This document shows positions 26,163-34,580 of a DNA stretch of 64,000 nucleotides, one piece after another. Under the pieces are notes generated by a model. It did no database searches. It worked only from the letters and a program-made list of their open reading frames with translations, and was not told where the DNA came from. The DNA comes from Mycolicibacterium moriokaense (GTDB lineage Bacteria > Actinomycetota > Actinomycetes > Mycobacteriales > Mycobacteriaceae). How positions within the stretch are numbered: position 1 is the stretch's first letter; each line of letters begins with the position of its first letter. The DNA lies in NCBI RefSeq assembly GCF_003201655.1, contig NZ_QJJU01000004.1, positions 186,001-250,000 on the forward strand, read 5' to 3'. The position numbers and the translations under genes were made by a program.

Positions 26163-27534
26163 TCAGTACGGACAAAGGACGTTTCCGATCGCTTTTCCGA
26201 GATCTCCCATTCCCCAGGCGCCAACGAATGCACCGCCAACCGCCAGTGTCGGAACCAAAATTGGGGCCAAAAGTCCCGTTGCACCGCCCGCGAGCGCTCC
26301 GACTTCCGCACCACCCAGCCTCCACCGGCACCTCCAGCACCCGCGAAGGCGGCGATGCAGGCATCGCGCCCCGACTCACCCATGGCCATGTCGAACACAG
26401 TCGTCGCCACTCCCAGTGCCGGACCGCCGAATTTCGCTGCCTTGCCCACATTTTCGATGGACTCTGCCGTGAGCATCGGCAAGGAACCGCCGTGCACGAT
26501 GTGCTTCTCCAAGCCCGAAATACCTGCACCGGTTTCAAGGGAGATGTTGTCGATCAGCTCGACCGGTACGGCACTGTGTCTGCCGGACGCGGTCGTGAAC
26601 CCGGCGTTGCGATACCCCGTCGGATCCATCGACATCGTGAAGTTCGAGCCGTCCGGCCACGTGACAGACGTGTAGTCGCAATCATTTCCGAGGTCGTGCC
26701 ACGAACTGGACCGCGCGACGTCGTTCCCATGCTTGTCGAACTGCTCGACGGTGATGAAGTTCTGCCTATCCGGCCACTCGAACGGATCGTTCTTGGTGAT
26801 GACTTGCTTGCTGCCGTCCTGCATGACGACGGTCTTCACCTCCTCGCCGTGCTGGTTCTTCGATTCTGTGACTTCTCGGACCGCGATCGACTCGTCACCG
26901 GCCCGAATCGCCTCCTGCCCAATCATTCCGAGCGGAGTTCTCGGGTCCGGCACTTGATCGCCGGGCCGCTGGCTGGGTGGGAGCAACAACGAAGCGGGAT
27001 CGGGCGTCATGGGTCGCGCCTCCACGAAGCCGAACCGGCCCCCGGCGGCCACCACCGCATTCGCGGTCTCGTCGTCAGCGTTACCGACGGCGGTAAGCAT
27101 GGAGTTGATGGTGCCTGCTGCTCCTGCGCGAGTGCTTGCGGCTGTGCCAGCTTGTCGGCTGACATCCTGACTGGGTCGATCAGGACCACCCACTGGTCGG
27201 TCACATTCAACTCGCCTTGGTCGACTTGGTCCGCCTTGTTGAGCAATGCAGTTCGCGTTGAGCCGATCGTGCCGCTGCCGTTTTTCAGTGCCGACGCGAC
27301 GGCGTTCGCGTATTCGGAGAATGTCGACGCGTCGCGGCTCGCACGCCCGAACATCTCGGCGGCCGCTTCGTGGGAGCGTCCCGACCACGCCTTGATCTCG
27401 GGCATGCGTTGGCATGTGCTGTCGATTCCGGTCACCGCCCGGGACACCGTCGCTGCACCAGAGCTGATCGCTTCTGCCGACGCGGCGAGTGAGTCAGGGT
27501 TCCAGCCGTTCAGAGCGGGGCGAGAAGGCAGCAT
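26163..27534 (-). pseudogene. Frameshifted WXG100/ESX effector-like gene with glycine-rich hydrophobic C-terminus
   Basis: The coding signal runs through three frames. Frame one starts at ATG 27534 (MLPSRPALNGWNPDSLAASA) and carries a helical WXG-like domain (GRSHEAAAEMFGRASRDAST, YANAVASALKNGSG). Near 27113-27125, within a CAGGAGCAGCAG stretch, it passes by loss of one base into frame two (GTINSMLTAVGNADDETANA, then LLPPSQRPGDQVPDP and a long domain with VVMQDGSKQVITKNDPFEW and VTWPDGSNFTMSMD). Near 26312-26325 another one-base loss leads to frame three (GGAEVGALAGGATGLLAPIL ... GDLGKAIGNVLCPY), ending at TGA 26163. The intact protein would be about 455 aa. Two same-direction single-base losses mean a decaying gene, assembly errors, or less likely programmed shifts. 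Confidence 0.72.
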
Positions 27535-27537
27535 CGG

Positions 27538-27822
27538 CTATAACAGGCCGTCGAACTGGCTTGCCAGCGCGTCGTCTGTGACCTCGAACCGGTCGCCGGC
27601 GCCACGCACCGCCGTTCCCATCTTTGTGACGTTCTGCGCGAGCTGGTCTGCCACGTGAGAGAAGTGCTCGCCGACGGCCCGCACCGCCCCTTGGGTCGTC
27701 GAACCGGGCAGTCCGTCTGCTGCGGACGACGTCTTGTGGCCGATGTCAGCAGCACCGATGGTGGCGGCAGCGATGTCGACTTGTCCCGCGAACGCTCGTA
27801 GAACTTCTGGATCAACCTGCAC
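27538..27822 (-). CDS. EspC-like type VII secretion target protein
   Basis: 94 aa, MQVDPEVLRAFAGQVD followed by two helices with AVRAVGEHFSHVADQLAQNV and GTAVRGAGDRFEVTDDALAS. Length and pattern match the DUF2580/EspC group of ESX secretion-associated proteins, which pair with a longer partner for export. The C-terminal helix has an YxxxD-like element replaced by FEVTD, so the secretion signal is not a perfect match. It ends 3 bases before the start of the frameshifted effector-like gene, so both are one operon and probably form a heterodimer. Confidence 0.8.
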   Translation of the reverse strand: MQVDPEVLRAFAGQVDIAAATIGAADIGHKTSSAADGLPGSTTQGAVRAVGEHFSHVADQLAQNVTKMGTAVRGAGDRFEVTDDALASQFDGLL

Positions 27823-27919
27823 TCATTGATTGTCCAGCATGGCGGACACTGCGTTGGTCACAACTTTGGCCGAAGAAACGCGCGAACCTCGATAAGGAGA
27901 GCGCCGTAGGATTCGATGG

Positions 27920-28549
27920 GTGGACGGCGTGCACGACCTCGGTGGCCTCGACGGATTCGGCCCAGTCGAGCACGAGCCGACCGAGCCCCTCTTCGAGCAG
28001 GACTGGGAGCGACGCGCGTTTCGGGTGATGATCGGTTGGATCGCGGCGCAGAATCCGCCAGGCGGACGGTTCCGGCACTCAATCGAGCGGATGGCACCCG
28101 AGCACTATCTCTCGTCGCCGTACTACGAGCACTGGCTGACCGGTGCCGCGACGATGGCAGCCGAAGCGGGCTTCACAACGCAAGACGAACTCGAACGTCG
28201 TGCAGAAGGACGCTTTCCGCTGTCCCAGCCCGATCGCGGTGTGCTGCCACAGGACCTCACCGAGCACACCGAGCCGCGCTACTCCGTCGGCGACGAGGTC
28301 CGCGTTCGGGCGTGGCACCCGCCGGGCCACACCCGAGCGCCGCGCTATGTACAGGGGAAGCGCGGGACCGTCGTGCGATTCGACGGCGCGCACAGCTTCG
28401 ACGACATTGCTGCCCACGGCGGCGGATCCGTCGCCGACCCGCTCTATTCGGTGCGCTTCGCCTCGCGCGAACTGTGGGGCGAGGCCGGAGCAGACGGCGA
28501 AGTCATGCACGTCGACTTGTTCGAGCGCTACCTCGAGGATCCGCGATGA
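27920..28549 (+). CDS. nthB: Nitrile hydratase subunit beta
   Basis: 209 aa from GTG 27920 with AGGA at 27908-27911. It starts [20 protein letters not shown], the typical beta-subunit N-terminus. The C-terminal SH3-like domain has [36 protein letters not shown] and [12 protein letters not shown], all characteristic. The beta subunit packs against alpha and carries two conserved Arg that contact the modified metal-binding Cys of alpha. The gene order beta-alpha-accessory is that of cobalt-type enzymes. The beta stop overlaps the alpha start (ATGA at 28546-28549), supporting coupled translation. Confidence 0.95.
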   Translation: MDGVHDLGGLDGFGPVEHEPTEPLFEQDWERRAFRVMIGWIAAQNPPGGRFRHSIERMAPEHYLSSPYYEHWLTGAATMAAEAGFTTQDELERRAEGRFPLSQPDRGVLPQDLTEHTEPRYSVGDEVRVRAWHPPGHTRAPRYVQGKRGTVVRFDGAHSFDDIAAHGGGSVADPLYSVRFASRELWGEAGADGEVMHVDLFERYLEDPR

Positions 28550-29139
28550 CGGCTGACCATCACCATCCCACCGAGCTGGCGCCGATCGAGGCCCGCGTCG
28601 CGGCGATCGAGTCGGTGCTGGTGGAGAAGGGCATCCTCGACACCGACGTCCTCGACCAGATCGTTCAGCACTTCGAGGACAACCTCGGCCCGATGAACGG
28701 TGCGAAGGTGGTCGCGAGGGCGTGGGCCGATCCTGCCTACAAGGAGCGCCTCCTCGCGGACGGCACCGCGGCGATCGCCGAACTCGGCTTCGCAGGACCC
28801 GAGGGCGAGTTCATGGTCGTCGTCGAGAACACGCCGACGGTGCACAACCTGGTGGTGTGCACGCTGTGCTCGTGCTATCCGTGGCCGACCCTCGGGCTGC
28901 CGCCGAAGTGGTACAAGGCGCCTGCCTACCGGTCACGCGCCGTGCGCGAGCCGCGCACGCTGCTCGCCGAGATGGGCACGGTCATCCCGGCCGACGTCGA
29001 GATCAGGGTGTGGGATTCCAGCGCCGAGGCACGCTACCTGGTGTTGCCGATGCGCCCGAACGGAACGGCGGGAATGTCCGAGGAGCAGCTCGCCGGGATC
29101 GTCACCCGCGATTCGATGATCGGCGTGCAACGGCTATGA
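28546..29139 (+). CDS. nthA: Nitrile hydratase subunit alpha, cobalt type
   Basis: 197 aa. The metal-binding motif [11 protein letters not shown] is at about residues 104-114, giving Cys105, Cys108, Ser109 and Cys110 as ligands. A Thr between the first two Cys (CTLCSC) marks the cobalt class; iron enzymes have Ser (CSLCSC). The flanking GPPKWYK-type segment is present as [16 protein letters not shown]. The enzyme hydrates nitriles to amides in the cytoplasm. Thiocyanate hydrolase shares the motif but has a different subunit layout. It is coupled by ATGA overlaps to the beta and accessory genes. Confidence 0.95.
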   Translation: MTADHHHPTELAPIEARVAAIESVLVEKGILDTDVLDQIVQHFEDNLGPMNGAKVVARAWADPAYKERLLADGTAAIAELGFAGPEGEFMVVVENTPTVHNLVVCTLCSCYPWPTLGLPPKWYKAPAYRSRAVREPRTLLAEMGTVIPADVEIRVWDSSAEARYLVLPMRPNGTAGMSEEQLAGIVTRDSMIGVQRL

Positions 29140-29426
29140 CCGGTGCACCGCTCGACGAGGCGTCGCTCCCGCGCGACAACGGCGAGCTCGTCTTCGACGC
29201 ACCGTGGCAGGCGCGCGCCTTGGCGATCGCGGTCGCCCTCACCGAAAAGCTCAGTTTGCAATGGGATACGTTTCGCGTGCGACTGATGGACGAGATCGCA
29301 CGCGACCCACAGCGCCCCTACTACGAAAGCTGGGGCGCTGCACTGGAATCCATGGTCATCGACCTGGACCTGACCACGCCGGCGGCACTCGACGCCGCGG
29401 TGCCGACCGAACGGGCACCGCTCTAG
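29136..29426 (+). CDS. Nitrile hydratase accessory/activator protein
   Basis: 96 aa, [18 protein letters not shown], then [20 protein letters not shown] and [13 protein letters not shown]. These match the small beta-like accessory proteins (NhhG/NhlE or P14K type) that deliver cobalt to alpha by self-subunit swapping. It is shorter than many members (about 100-150 aa). The start overlaps the alpha stop (ATGA at 29136-29139). It ends immediately before the convergent SnoaL-like gene, and the two stops are one base apart. Confidence 0.9.
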   Translation: MTGAPLDEASLPRDNGELVFDAPWQARALAIAVALTEKLSLQWDTFRVRLMDEIARDPQRPYYESWGAALESMVIDLDLTTPAALDAAVPTERAPL

Positions 29427-29840
29427 CTATTGCCCCTGAGAGGCCAGCAGGACGATCCGTAGCCCGGCGACGTCATCCGTAACGAGATAAGTGACTGTGG
29501 GGGTGCCGATTTCCTCGCCGCTGGCGTTGCGACGCGACATCGATCCGCGGTAGATCGCCGACGTCGAATTGAGAACGGACACTTCGGAATGCAGTACCTC
29601 GACATGGTGAAAACCGTTGGCGCGCAGGCCGTCGATCAGGCTCTGCATCACCGCGGCCGCCTCGTCGTCGGTCATCAGCGTGGTGACGCCGTCGTCGGTG
29701 GTGAGGATCAGCGGGACACCGTAGTGGCTCAGCAACGCGGACATGTCCCGATCGCCCCGCGCGCAGGCAGAGAACGTTTCGAAGTATTCGTCGAACCAGC
29801 GGTTAACCGCATCGGTGTCTACGGGCATGACCCCGATCAT
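29427..29840 (-). CDS. SnoaL/NTF2-like protein of unknown function
   Basis: 137 aa (a second Met at 29828 is an alternative start). The pattern VNRWFDEYFETFSACARGDR at the N-terminus, then LSHYGVPLILTTDDGVTTLM, HVEVLHSEVSVLNSTSAIYR and GTPTVTYLVTDD suggests a cone-shaped NTF2-like fold, the DUF4440/DUF6841 kind. No catalytic residues can be assigned. It lies between the nitrile hydratase and SPFH genes on the opposite strand to the former, and probably forms one transcription unit with the upstream genes on the minus strand from 32.3 kb, though a 20-base gap separates it from the SPFH gene. Confidence 0.75.
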   Translation of the reverse strand: MIGVMPVDTDAVNRWFDEYFETFSACARGDRDMSALLSHYGVPLILTTDDGVTTLMTDDEAAAVMQSLIDGLRANGFHHVEVLHSEVSVLNSTSAIYRGSMSRRNASGEEIGTPTVTYLVTDDVAGLRIVLLASQGQ

Positions 29841-29860
29841 GCCCCAGATGTTTGCCGGCG

Positions 29861-30757
29861 CTAGGCGTTCTGGCCGGAACGCTTGTCGGTCAGCGGTTCG
29901 CCGAGCGAGATTCCTCTGGCATCGTCGGGGACCTTTGGCGCGGGCAATTCCGGCGTCTCTCCGTTGGTGGAGACGGTGGCGTGCTCGTCGCGGTCCGGTG
30001 TCGAGCGTTCGATGAACCGCAGCAGTTCGACCGGGAAAGGCAGGATGAGCGTGGAGTTCTTCTCGGCGGCGACCTCGACCACGGTCTGCAGCAGGCGCAG
30101 CTGAAGCGCTGCCGGCTGTTCCGACATCACCTCGGCGGCCTGCGCCAGCTTCTCCGACGCCTGCAGTTCGCCGTCGGCCGTGATGACGCGGGCCCGTCGC
30201 TCACGCTCGGCCTCGGCCTGCCTGGCGATCGAGCGCTTCATCGAGTCGGGCAGCACGACGTCCTTGATCTCCACCCGGTCGATTTGGATGCCCCAGCCCA
30301 GCGCGGGGCTGTCGATCAGCAACTCGAGACCCTGGTTGAGCCGCTCCCGATTGGACAGCAGATCGTCCAGGTTGCTCTTGCCGATGATCGAGCGCAGCGA
30401 CGTCTGCGCCACCTGCCCGATCGCGGACATGTAGTCCTGGACGTCGACGGTCGCACGTATCGGATCCTCGACCTTGAAGTAGATGACGGCGTCGACGCGC
30501 ACGGTCACGTTGTCGCGGGTGATGCCGTCCTGGCCGGGCACCGGCAGCGTGATGATCTGCATGTTCACCTTCTGCAGGCGATCGGCGAACGGGACCAGCG
30601 TCGTCAGGCCCGGCTGGCGAACGCGGCTCTGGACACGTCCAAAACGGAACACCACACCCCGTTCGAACTGCTTGATCACACGGACGTTCTGCAGTGCCAG
30701 CCAGATCACTCCGAGACCGGCCGCGCCTGCCATTGCGAGCGGATAGAGGATGCTCAT
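29861..30757 (-). CDS. SPFH/stomatin-like (slipin) membrane protein
   Basis: 298 aa from ATG 30757, with GGAGGA just upstream. One N-terminal membrane hairpin (LYPLAMAGAAGLGVIWLAL) is followed by the SPFH/band 7 domain: NVRVIKQFERGVVFRFGRVQ, RQPGLTTLVPFADRLQKVN, DNVTVRVDAVIYFKVEDP and SLRSIIGKSNLDDLLSNRE. A helical region (RQAEAERERRARVITADGEL) and a disordered tail end the protein. SPFH proteins oligomerise at membrane microdomains and often accompany NfeD-type proteases; no nfeD gene is adjacent. It is transcribed in the same direction as the RidA and acetamidase genes. Confidence 0.93.
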   Translation of the reverse strand: MSILYPLAMAGAAGLGVIWLALQNVRVIKQFERGVVFRFGRVQSRVRQPGLTTLVPFADRLQKVNMQIITLPVPGQDGITRDNVTVRVDAVIYFKVEDPIRATVDVQDYMSAIGQVAQTSLRSIIGKSNLDDLLSNRERLNQGLELLIDSPALGWGIQIDRVEIKDVVLPDSMKRSIARQAEAERERRARVITADGELQASEKLAQAAEVMSEQPAALQLRLLQTVVEVAAEKNSTLILPFPVELLRFIERSTPDRDEHATVSTNGETPELPAPKVPDDARGISLGEPLTDKRSGQNA

Positions 30758-30809
30758 CGGTGTCCTCCTCGACGGACAACCCGCAGCGGTCCCAATGGCC
30801 CCGCGGGCC

Positions 30810-31235
30810 TCATGACCCGATTGTCGTCCCCCAGCCGTCACTTCGCCAGCACACCCAATCGATCTCGACTAGCGCACCCACCGCGAGGCCGGCGACACCG
30901 ACACATGTGCGCGACGGCAGCCGGTCGGGAAACCACGCAGTGTAGGCGGCGTTGAAGGCGCCGTAGTCATTCCAGTCGAGAAGGTAGGCGCGGACGGAGA
31001 CGACGTCGGCCAGTCCCCCGCCGCACAGCTCGGTGACTCGCAACAGGTTGCGCAGCACCTGATCGGTCTGGATCGCGACATAGTCGCCGACCACAGCGCC
31101 GGTGACGTCGGTCGGCATCTGGCCGGTCACGTACAACGTGGGCCCGGCGGCCGTCGCATGGGCGAACGGTGCTACGGCCGGTGGCACACCGTCGGCGGGC
31201 GTGAACGTGAAGGACCGAATTGCGTTGTCGCTCAC
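30810..31235 (-). CDS. RidA-family (YjgF/Rid) protein
   Basis: 141 aa. The trimer-fold signature is intact: LYVTGQMPTDVTG, QTDQVLRNLLRVTELCGGGL, DVVSVRAYLLDWNDYGAFNA and LPSRTCVGVAGLAVGALVEID. Arg in PSRTC is the residue RidA uses to bind carboxylates of enamine/imine intermediates, which it hydrolyses to ketones and ammonia. Its start overlaps the acetamidase stop by ATGA (31232-31235), so the two are coupled. The pair may handle reactive imines or amides from nitrogen catabolism near the nitrile hydratase genes. Confidence 0.92.
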   Translation of the reverse strand: MSDNAIRSFTFTPADGVPPAVAPFAHATAAGPTLYVTGQMPTDVTGAVVGDYVAIQTDQVLRNLLRVTELCGGGLADVVSVRAYLLDWNDYGAFNAAYTAWFPDRLPSRTCVGVAGLAVGALVEIDWVCWRSDGWGTTIGS

Positions 31236-32290
31236 GCCGGTATTCCGGCCCAGCGCGGGAAGCAGCGTTTGTCGATGCGGCCGTGAACGCCCTGGCGTTG
31301 GTCGACGACCTGCGTGACGGTGAAATCCGCAGCAACGGACATGAACGAATATGCGTCGGCACGCGAAAGGCCAAGGTAGCTCTGCAGAATGCCGTGTGTG
31401 CGCAGTGCGGCGGCCTTCATCGCCTCGTCGAGCGTGTCTCCGAACCCGTGCACGAGCAGCTCCGTGGCAGTCTCGAGGACCGGAACGGTGAACGGCAGGT
31501 CGCGGCGAATGGTCAAGCGCAGCAGACCATTCAACGATGCCTCAAGCGCGGTGCCGCTCACCTCGCCGTCGCCCTGCGAGACGTGGGGATCGCCGACGGA
31601 CAGCAATGCGCCGGGCACTTGGATCGGGTAGTACATCGTCCCCCCGGCCCCGATGCGCCAGTTGTCGACGTTGCCGCCGTGGTCGCCGGGCGGCACCGAC
31701 GACACCCGCTGCGGAGCGACCGGTGCAACGCCCATGGTGCCGAAGTGCGGCCGCAGCGGCACCACGACGCCTGGCAGCGCGGGCTGGCGGGCGTTTTCGT
31801 CGGGGATGACGATCGTCCCTGGCTCGTTGGCCAGCGGCGTTGCGGTCCAGTCGTAGGCGAACACGGCCCTGCCGAGGCTGGCTTGGGTGTCGAATTCGTA
31901 GATGGTCACCCGTTCGACGGGAATCTCGCCGTACAGGAATCCCCAGTGCGCCGCCAGGTTGGAGCCATACGGCAGCCGCGGTGTGGCCTCGAGGATGTCG
32001 ACCTGCAGCACGTCTCCCGGGCGGGCACCGTCGACGGCGATCGGGCCAGTAAGAAGATGGGGGCCGGGCCCGCGGTCGGTGACCCGGTCGAAGACATCGG
32101 TGATGCCCGCATCCATCAGTAGGTCGGGTGCATCGCCGGCATGGTGGGTCAAGGCCTCGATCGCCACCAAGTCCCCTGACGCGACGGTCAACACCGGCTC
32201 GAGGCGCGGGTCGAAGAAGCCCCAGTGCACGGTCGACGGGGTCGCAGGCAGTCGATGCACCGACAGCAGTTCGGTGGGGCTGAGCACCAT
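31232..32290 (-). CDS. fmdA: Acetamidase/formamidase (FmdA/AmdA family)
   Basis: 352 aa from ATG 32290 (MVLSPTELLSVHRLPATPST). Family blocks are VHWGFFDPRLEPVLTVASGD, GARPGDVLQVDILEATPRLP, GDHGGNVDNWRIGAGGTMYY and VGDPHVSQGDGEVSGTALEA. The His and Asp residues in the last block are the probable metal ligands. It hydrolyses small amides to carboxylate plus ammonia. Nitrile hydratase about 3 kb away makes amides, so the two could complete a nitrile-to-acid route, although they are on opposite strands. An upstream ATG at 32386 lengthens the product but has no family match. Confidence 0.9.
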   Translation of the reverse strand: MVLSPTELLSVHRLPATPSTVHWGFFDPRLEPVLTVASGDLVAIEALTHHAGDAPDLLMDAGITDVFDRVTDRGPGPHLLTGPIAVDGARPGDVLQVDILEATPRLPYGSNLAAHWGFLYGEIPVERVTIYEFDTQASLGRAVFAYDWTATPLANEPGTIVIPDENARQPALPGVVVPLRPHFGTMGVAPVAPQRVSSVPPGDHGGNVDNWRIGAGGTMYYPIQVPGALLSVGDPHVSQGDGEVSGTALEASLNGLLRLTIRRDLPFTVPVLETATELLVHGFGDTLDEAMKAAALRTHGILQSYLGLSRADAYSFMSVAADFTVTQVVDQRQGVHGRIDKRCFPRWAGIPA

Positions 32291-32479
32291 CGGATGATCA
32301 TGCCAGCCGGTCGCCGTGGCGTCGCCCCCAGCCTGCACACACGTCAACAGATTTATTACTGCCAACCGTCGATCAAATTCTGCCAATGGAACTAAAAGCA
32401 GTGATCTTGACCGTTCTACAAGTCAGCTGCAGCGGCTCGAAAACACAAAAGAAAAAAGACGAAACGAGAAGGCACGCAG

Positions 32480-32779
32480 ATGAAGAAGTTCGGATTCGCC
32501 ACTGTATTCGCAGGCGGCATGACGGCCGCTGTCCTCGGTATGGCCGCACCGGCGGGCGCCGCCCCGACCGGCCCTGGCAACGCCCAAGAGACCATCAACC
32601 AGCTGCACGCCGACGGCTACAACGTGATCGTGAGCCGCGTCGGTACCACTCCGTTGGATCAGGCCACCATTGTTGCGGTGCGACCTGGCCAGACCTACAG
32701 CCGGACCGATTCCGGTAACCCCGGTGACAGTCTGGAAACTACGGTCACCGCTAAGACGGTCTACGTCGACGTGAAGTAG
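32480..32779 (+). CDS. Small secreted protein
   Basis: 99 aa. A Sec signal peptide (MKKFGFATVFAGGMTAAVLG ... APAGA) is cleaved near residue 28, leaving about 70 residues with NAQETINQLHADGYNVIVSR and VTAKTVYVDVK. This resembles the small mycobacterial secreted proteins annotated as hypothetical with a conserved NGY-type core. GAGAAGG lies 7 bases before ATG. The gene has its own terminator at 32794-32822 and looks monocistronic. Function unknown. The AT-rich leader (32391-32479) with TTGACC at 32407-32412 probably contains the promoter. Confidence 0.85.
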   Translation: MKKFGFATVFAGGMTAAVLGMAAPAGAAPTGPGNAQETINQLHADGYNVIVSRVGTTPLDQATIVAVRPGQTYSRTDSGNPGDSLETTVTAKTVYVDVK

Positions 32780-32793
32780 ACCTCCCAAAACGC

Positions 32794-32822
32794 AAGGGGC
32801 ACCCCCACAAGGGGTGCCCCTT
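32794..32822 (+). terminator. Intrinsic-terminator-like hairpin after the secreted-protein gene
   Basis: AAGGGGCACCCC (32794-32805) and GGGGTGCCCCTT (32811-32822) form a perfect 12-base stem with a 5-base loop (CACAA), 15 bases after the stop. There is no U-tract, as is common in mycobacterial terminators. Confidence 0.75.
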
Positions 32823-32883
32823 CGTCGTGGCAGCTCACTGATCGGAACTGCGCGTGGGGATTCGTGTGCCACGATGCCAAGCT

Positions 32884-33744
32884 ATGGCAGTGGAATTGAC
32901 CTACGACGGCACGCTTCGTGAGCTACCCACCGACGCGGGTGTCCTGCGCTACCACGACGCGGGCGACGGGCCACCCCTGCTGCTACTGCACGGCTCCGGT
33001 CCCGGTGTCACCGGTTGGCGCAATTTCCGCGGCATTCTCGGCACGTTCGCCAAGAATTTCCGGTGCTTGATTCTGGAGTTCCCCGGTTTCGGGGTGAGCG
33101 ACGATTTCGGCGGGCACCCAATGGTGACCGCATTCGGGGCGATTGGCATATTTGTCGACGCACTGGGTCTCGATTCTGTTGACATCATCGGCAATTCGAT
33201 GGGCGGTGGCGTCGGCATCAACTACGCGATCCGCCAGCCCGCCAAGGTTCGCCGCCTGGTCACCATCGGCGGAATCGGGACGAACATCTTCACCTCCGGG
33301 CCGAGTGAAGGAATCAGGCTCCTTCAGGAATTCACCGAGGATCCGACCCGGCAACGGCTGGTCGACTGGCTGCACTCGATGGTGTACGACCGGGCGCTGG
33401 TGACCGACGAGCTGATCGAGGAGCGCTGGGCGTTGGCCACCGACCCGCCCACGCTGGAGAGCGCCCGACGCATGTACGGCAAAGCGGCCTTCGATCAGAT
33501 GATGGCGGCGATGCGCGCATCGGATGCCCCGATGCCGTGGGCGACGATGCACAGGGTGTCCGCGCCGACCCTGTTGACGTGGGGGCGCGACGATCGCGTC
33601 AGCCCGCTGGACATGGCGCTCATCCCAATGCGCACGATTCCCAACGCCGAGTTGCATGTATTCCCCAATTGCGGGCATTGGGCGATGATCGAGGCGAAGG
33701 AAGCCTTCGAGGCGACCGTCCTGTCATTTCTGCTGCGCACCTAG
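32884..33744 (+). CDS. HsaD-like meta-cleavage-product hydrolase
   Basis: 286 aa from ATG 32884. It is an alpha/beta hydrolase with the C-C hydrolase pattern HGSGPGVTGWRNFRG near residues 36-50, nucleophile elbow GNSMGGG (Ser105), acid GRDDRVS (Asp near 236) and NCGHWAM (His265). HsaD in the cholesterol pathway hydrolyses the extradiol-cleavage product 4,9-DSHA, and related enzymes act on other meta-cleavage products. It stands alone on the plus strand at the edge of the island, about 4 kb from the HsaA/HsaC-like genes, which suggests it works after HsaC. Specific substrate not proven. Confidence 0.88.
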   Translation: MAVELTYDGTLRELPTDAGVLRYHDAGDGPPLLLLHGSGPGVTGWRNFRGILGTFAKNFRCLILEFPGFGVSDDFGGHPMVTAFGAIGIFVDALGLDSVDIIGNSMGGGVGINYAIRQPAKVRRLVTIGGIGTNIFTSGPSEGIRLLQEFTEDPTRQRLVDWLHSMVYDRALVTDELIEERWALATDPPTLESARRMYGKAAFDQMMAAMRASDAPMPWATMHRVSAPTLLTWGRDDRVSPLDMALIPMRTIPNAELHVFPNCGHWAMIEAKEAFEATVLSFLLRT

Positions 33745-33746
33745 CG

Positions 33747-34580
33747 TCAGCGCTGCGTACTGCCCGCGTCGACCGGCAGCGTGACGGACGTGATGTAGCG
33801 GGCCTCGTCGGAGGCGAGGAACAAGCACGCGTTGGCCACATCGACCGGGTCGACCCACGGGATCGAGAGCATGTTCATCGAACACGCCGCTTCGGCGAAC
33901 TGCTCGCGGGTCACGTGCTCGAGGTGGGGCCGAAACGCGCCGCGCACGTGGTCGTTCTGGATCATCGGCGTGTCGACATTGGTGGGATGCACCGTGTTGA
34001 CCCGGACATTGTGTGGCGCAAGCTCTTTGGCGAGGCTACGCATCAGCCCGACGACACCGTGCTTGGCGGCGGTGTAGTGCGCCACCCCGACCAACCCCCG
34101 CATACCAGCGATGGAACTAGTCAGAATCATCGAACCGGCGCCGCGTTCGATCAGGTGCGGCGCCGTTGCGCGGCACGTGCTCCATACGCCGGTCAGGTTG
34201 ACGTCAAGCATTGTCTGCCAGGCATTCTCGCTCAGATCGGCGGCCATCGCGCGCGAGGTAATCCCCGCTGTCGCGCAGACGACGTCGAGTCCACCGAGAC
34301 TCTCCACGCCGCGGTCGGTCGCGGCCATTACCGCGTCCGCGTCTCGAACGTCGACCACGTCGGCAACGATCCGACTACCGGCTTCGCCAACCAACCTGAC
34401 CGTCTCGTCGAGATCGGCCTTGGTGGCGGACGGAACGACGACGGTGTCGACAGGACCGCAGATGTCGAGCGCGATGATGTCCGCACCCTCCTGCGCAAAA
34501 CGCAGCGCCTGCGCACGCCCGATCCCCCTGGCTGCCCCCGTGATCAGGGCGACCTTTCCCGTCAGCCGGTCGCCCGTCAT
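33747..34580 (-). CDS. Mycofactocin-type SDR oxidoreductase
   Basis: 277 aa. NAD-binding TGAARGIGRAQ, then LDICGPVDTVVVPSATKADL followed by DETVRLVGEAG, an insertion after the second strand typical of mycofactocin-coupled SDRs. Catalytic residues are Ser in ILTSSIAG, Tyr and Lys in HYTAAKHGVVG. These enzymes keep their NAD tightly bound and are thought to be re-oxidised by mycofactocin. Substrates are alcohols or ketones; here probably a steroid hydroxyl or an intermediate. The start overlaps the stop of the next SDR (TGA/ATG at 34577-34580). Confidence 0.9.
   Translation of the reverse strand: MTGDRLTGKVALITGAARGIGRAQALRFAQEGADIIALDICGPVDTVVVPSATKADLDETVRLVGEAGSRIVADVVDVRDADAVMAATDRGVESLGGLDVVCATAGITSRAMAADLSENAWQTMLDVNLTGVWSTCRATAPHLIERGAGSMILTSSIAGMRGLVGVAHYTAAKHGVVGLMRSLAKELAPHNVRVNTVHPTNVDTPMIQNDHVRGAFRPHLEHVTREQFAEAACSMNMLSIPWVDPVDVANACLFLASDEARYITSVTLPVDAGSTQR

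Noticed and set aside
26072..27658. About 528-codon open frame antisense to the ESX locus
   Set aside because: Low-information sequence; the minus-strand frames give recognisable ESX-like and membrane sequences that continue across frameshifts.
32291..32479. Riboswitch or structured leader before the small secreted protein
   Set aside because: The leader is AT-rich but shows no recognisable aptamer pattern; an ordinary promoter explains it.
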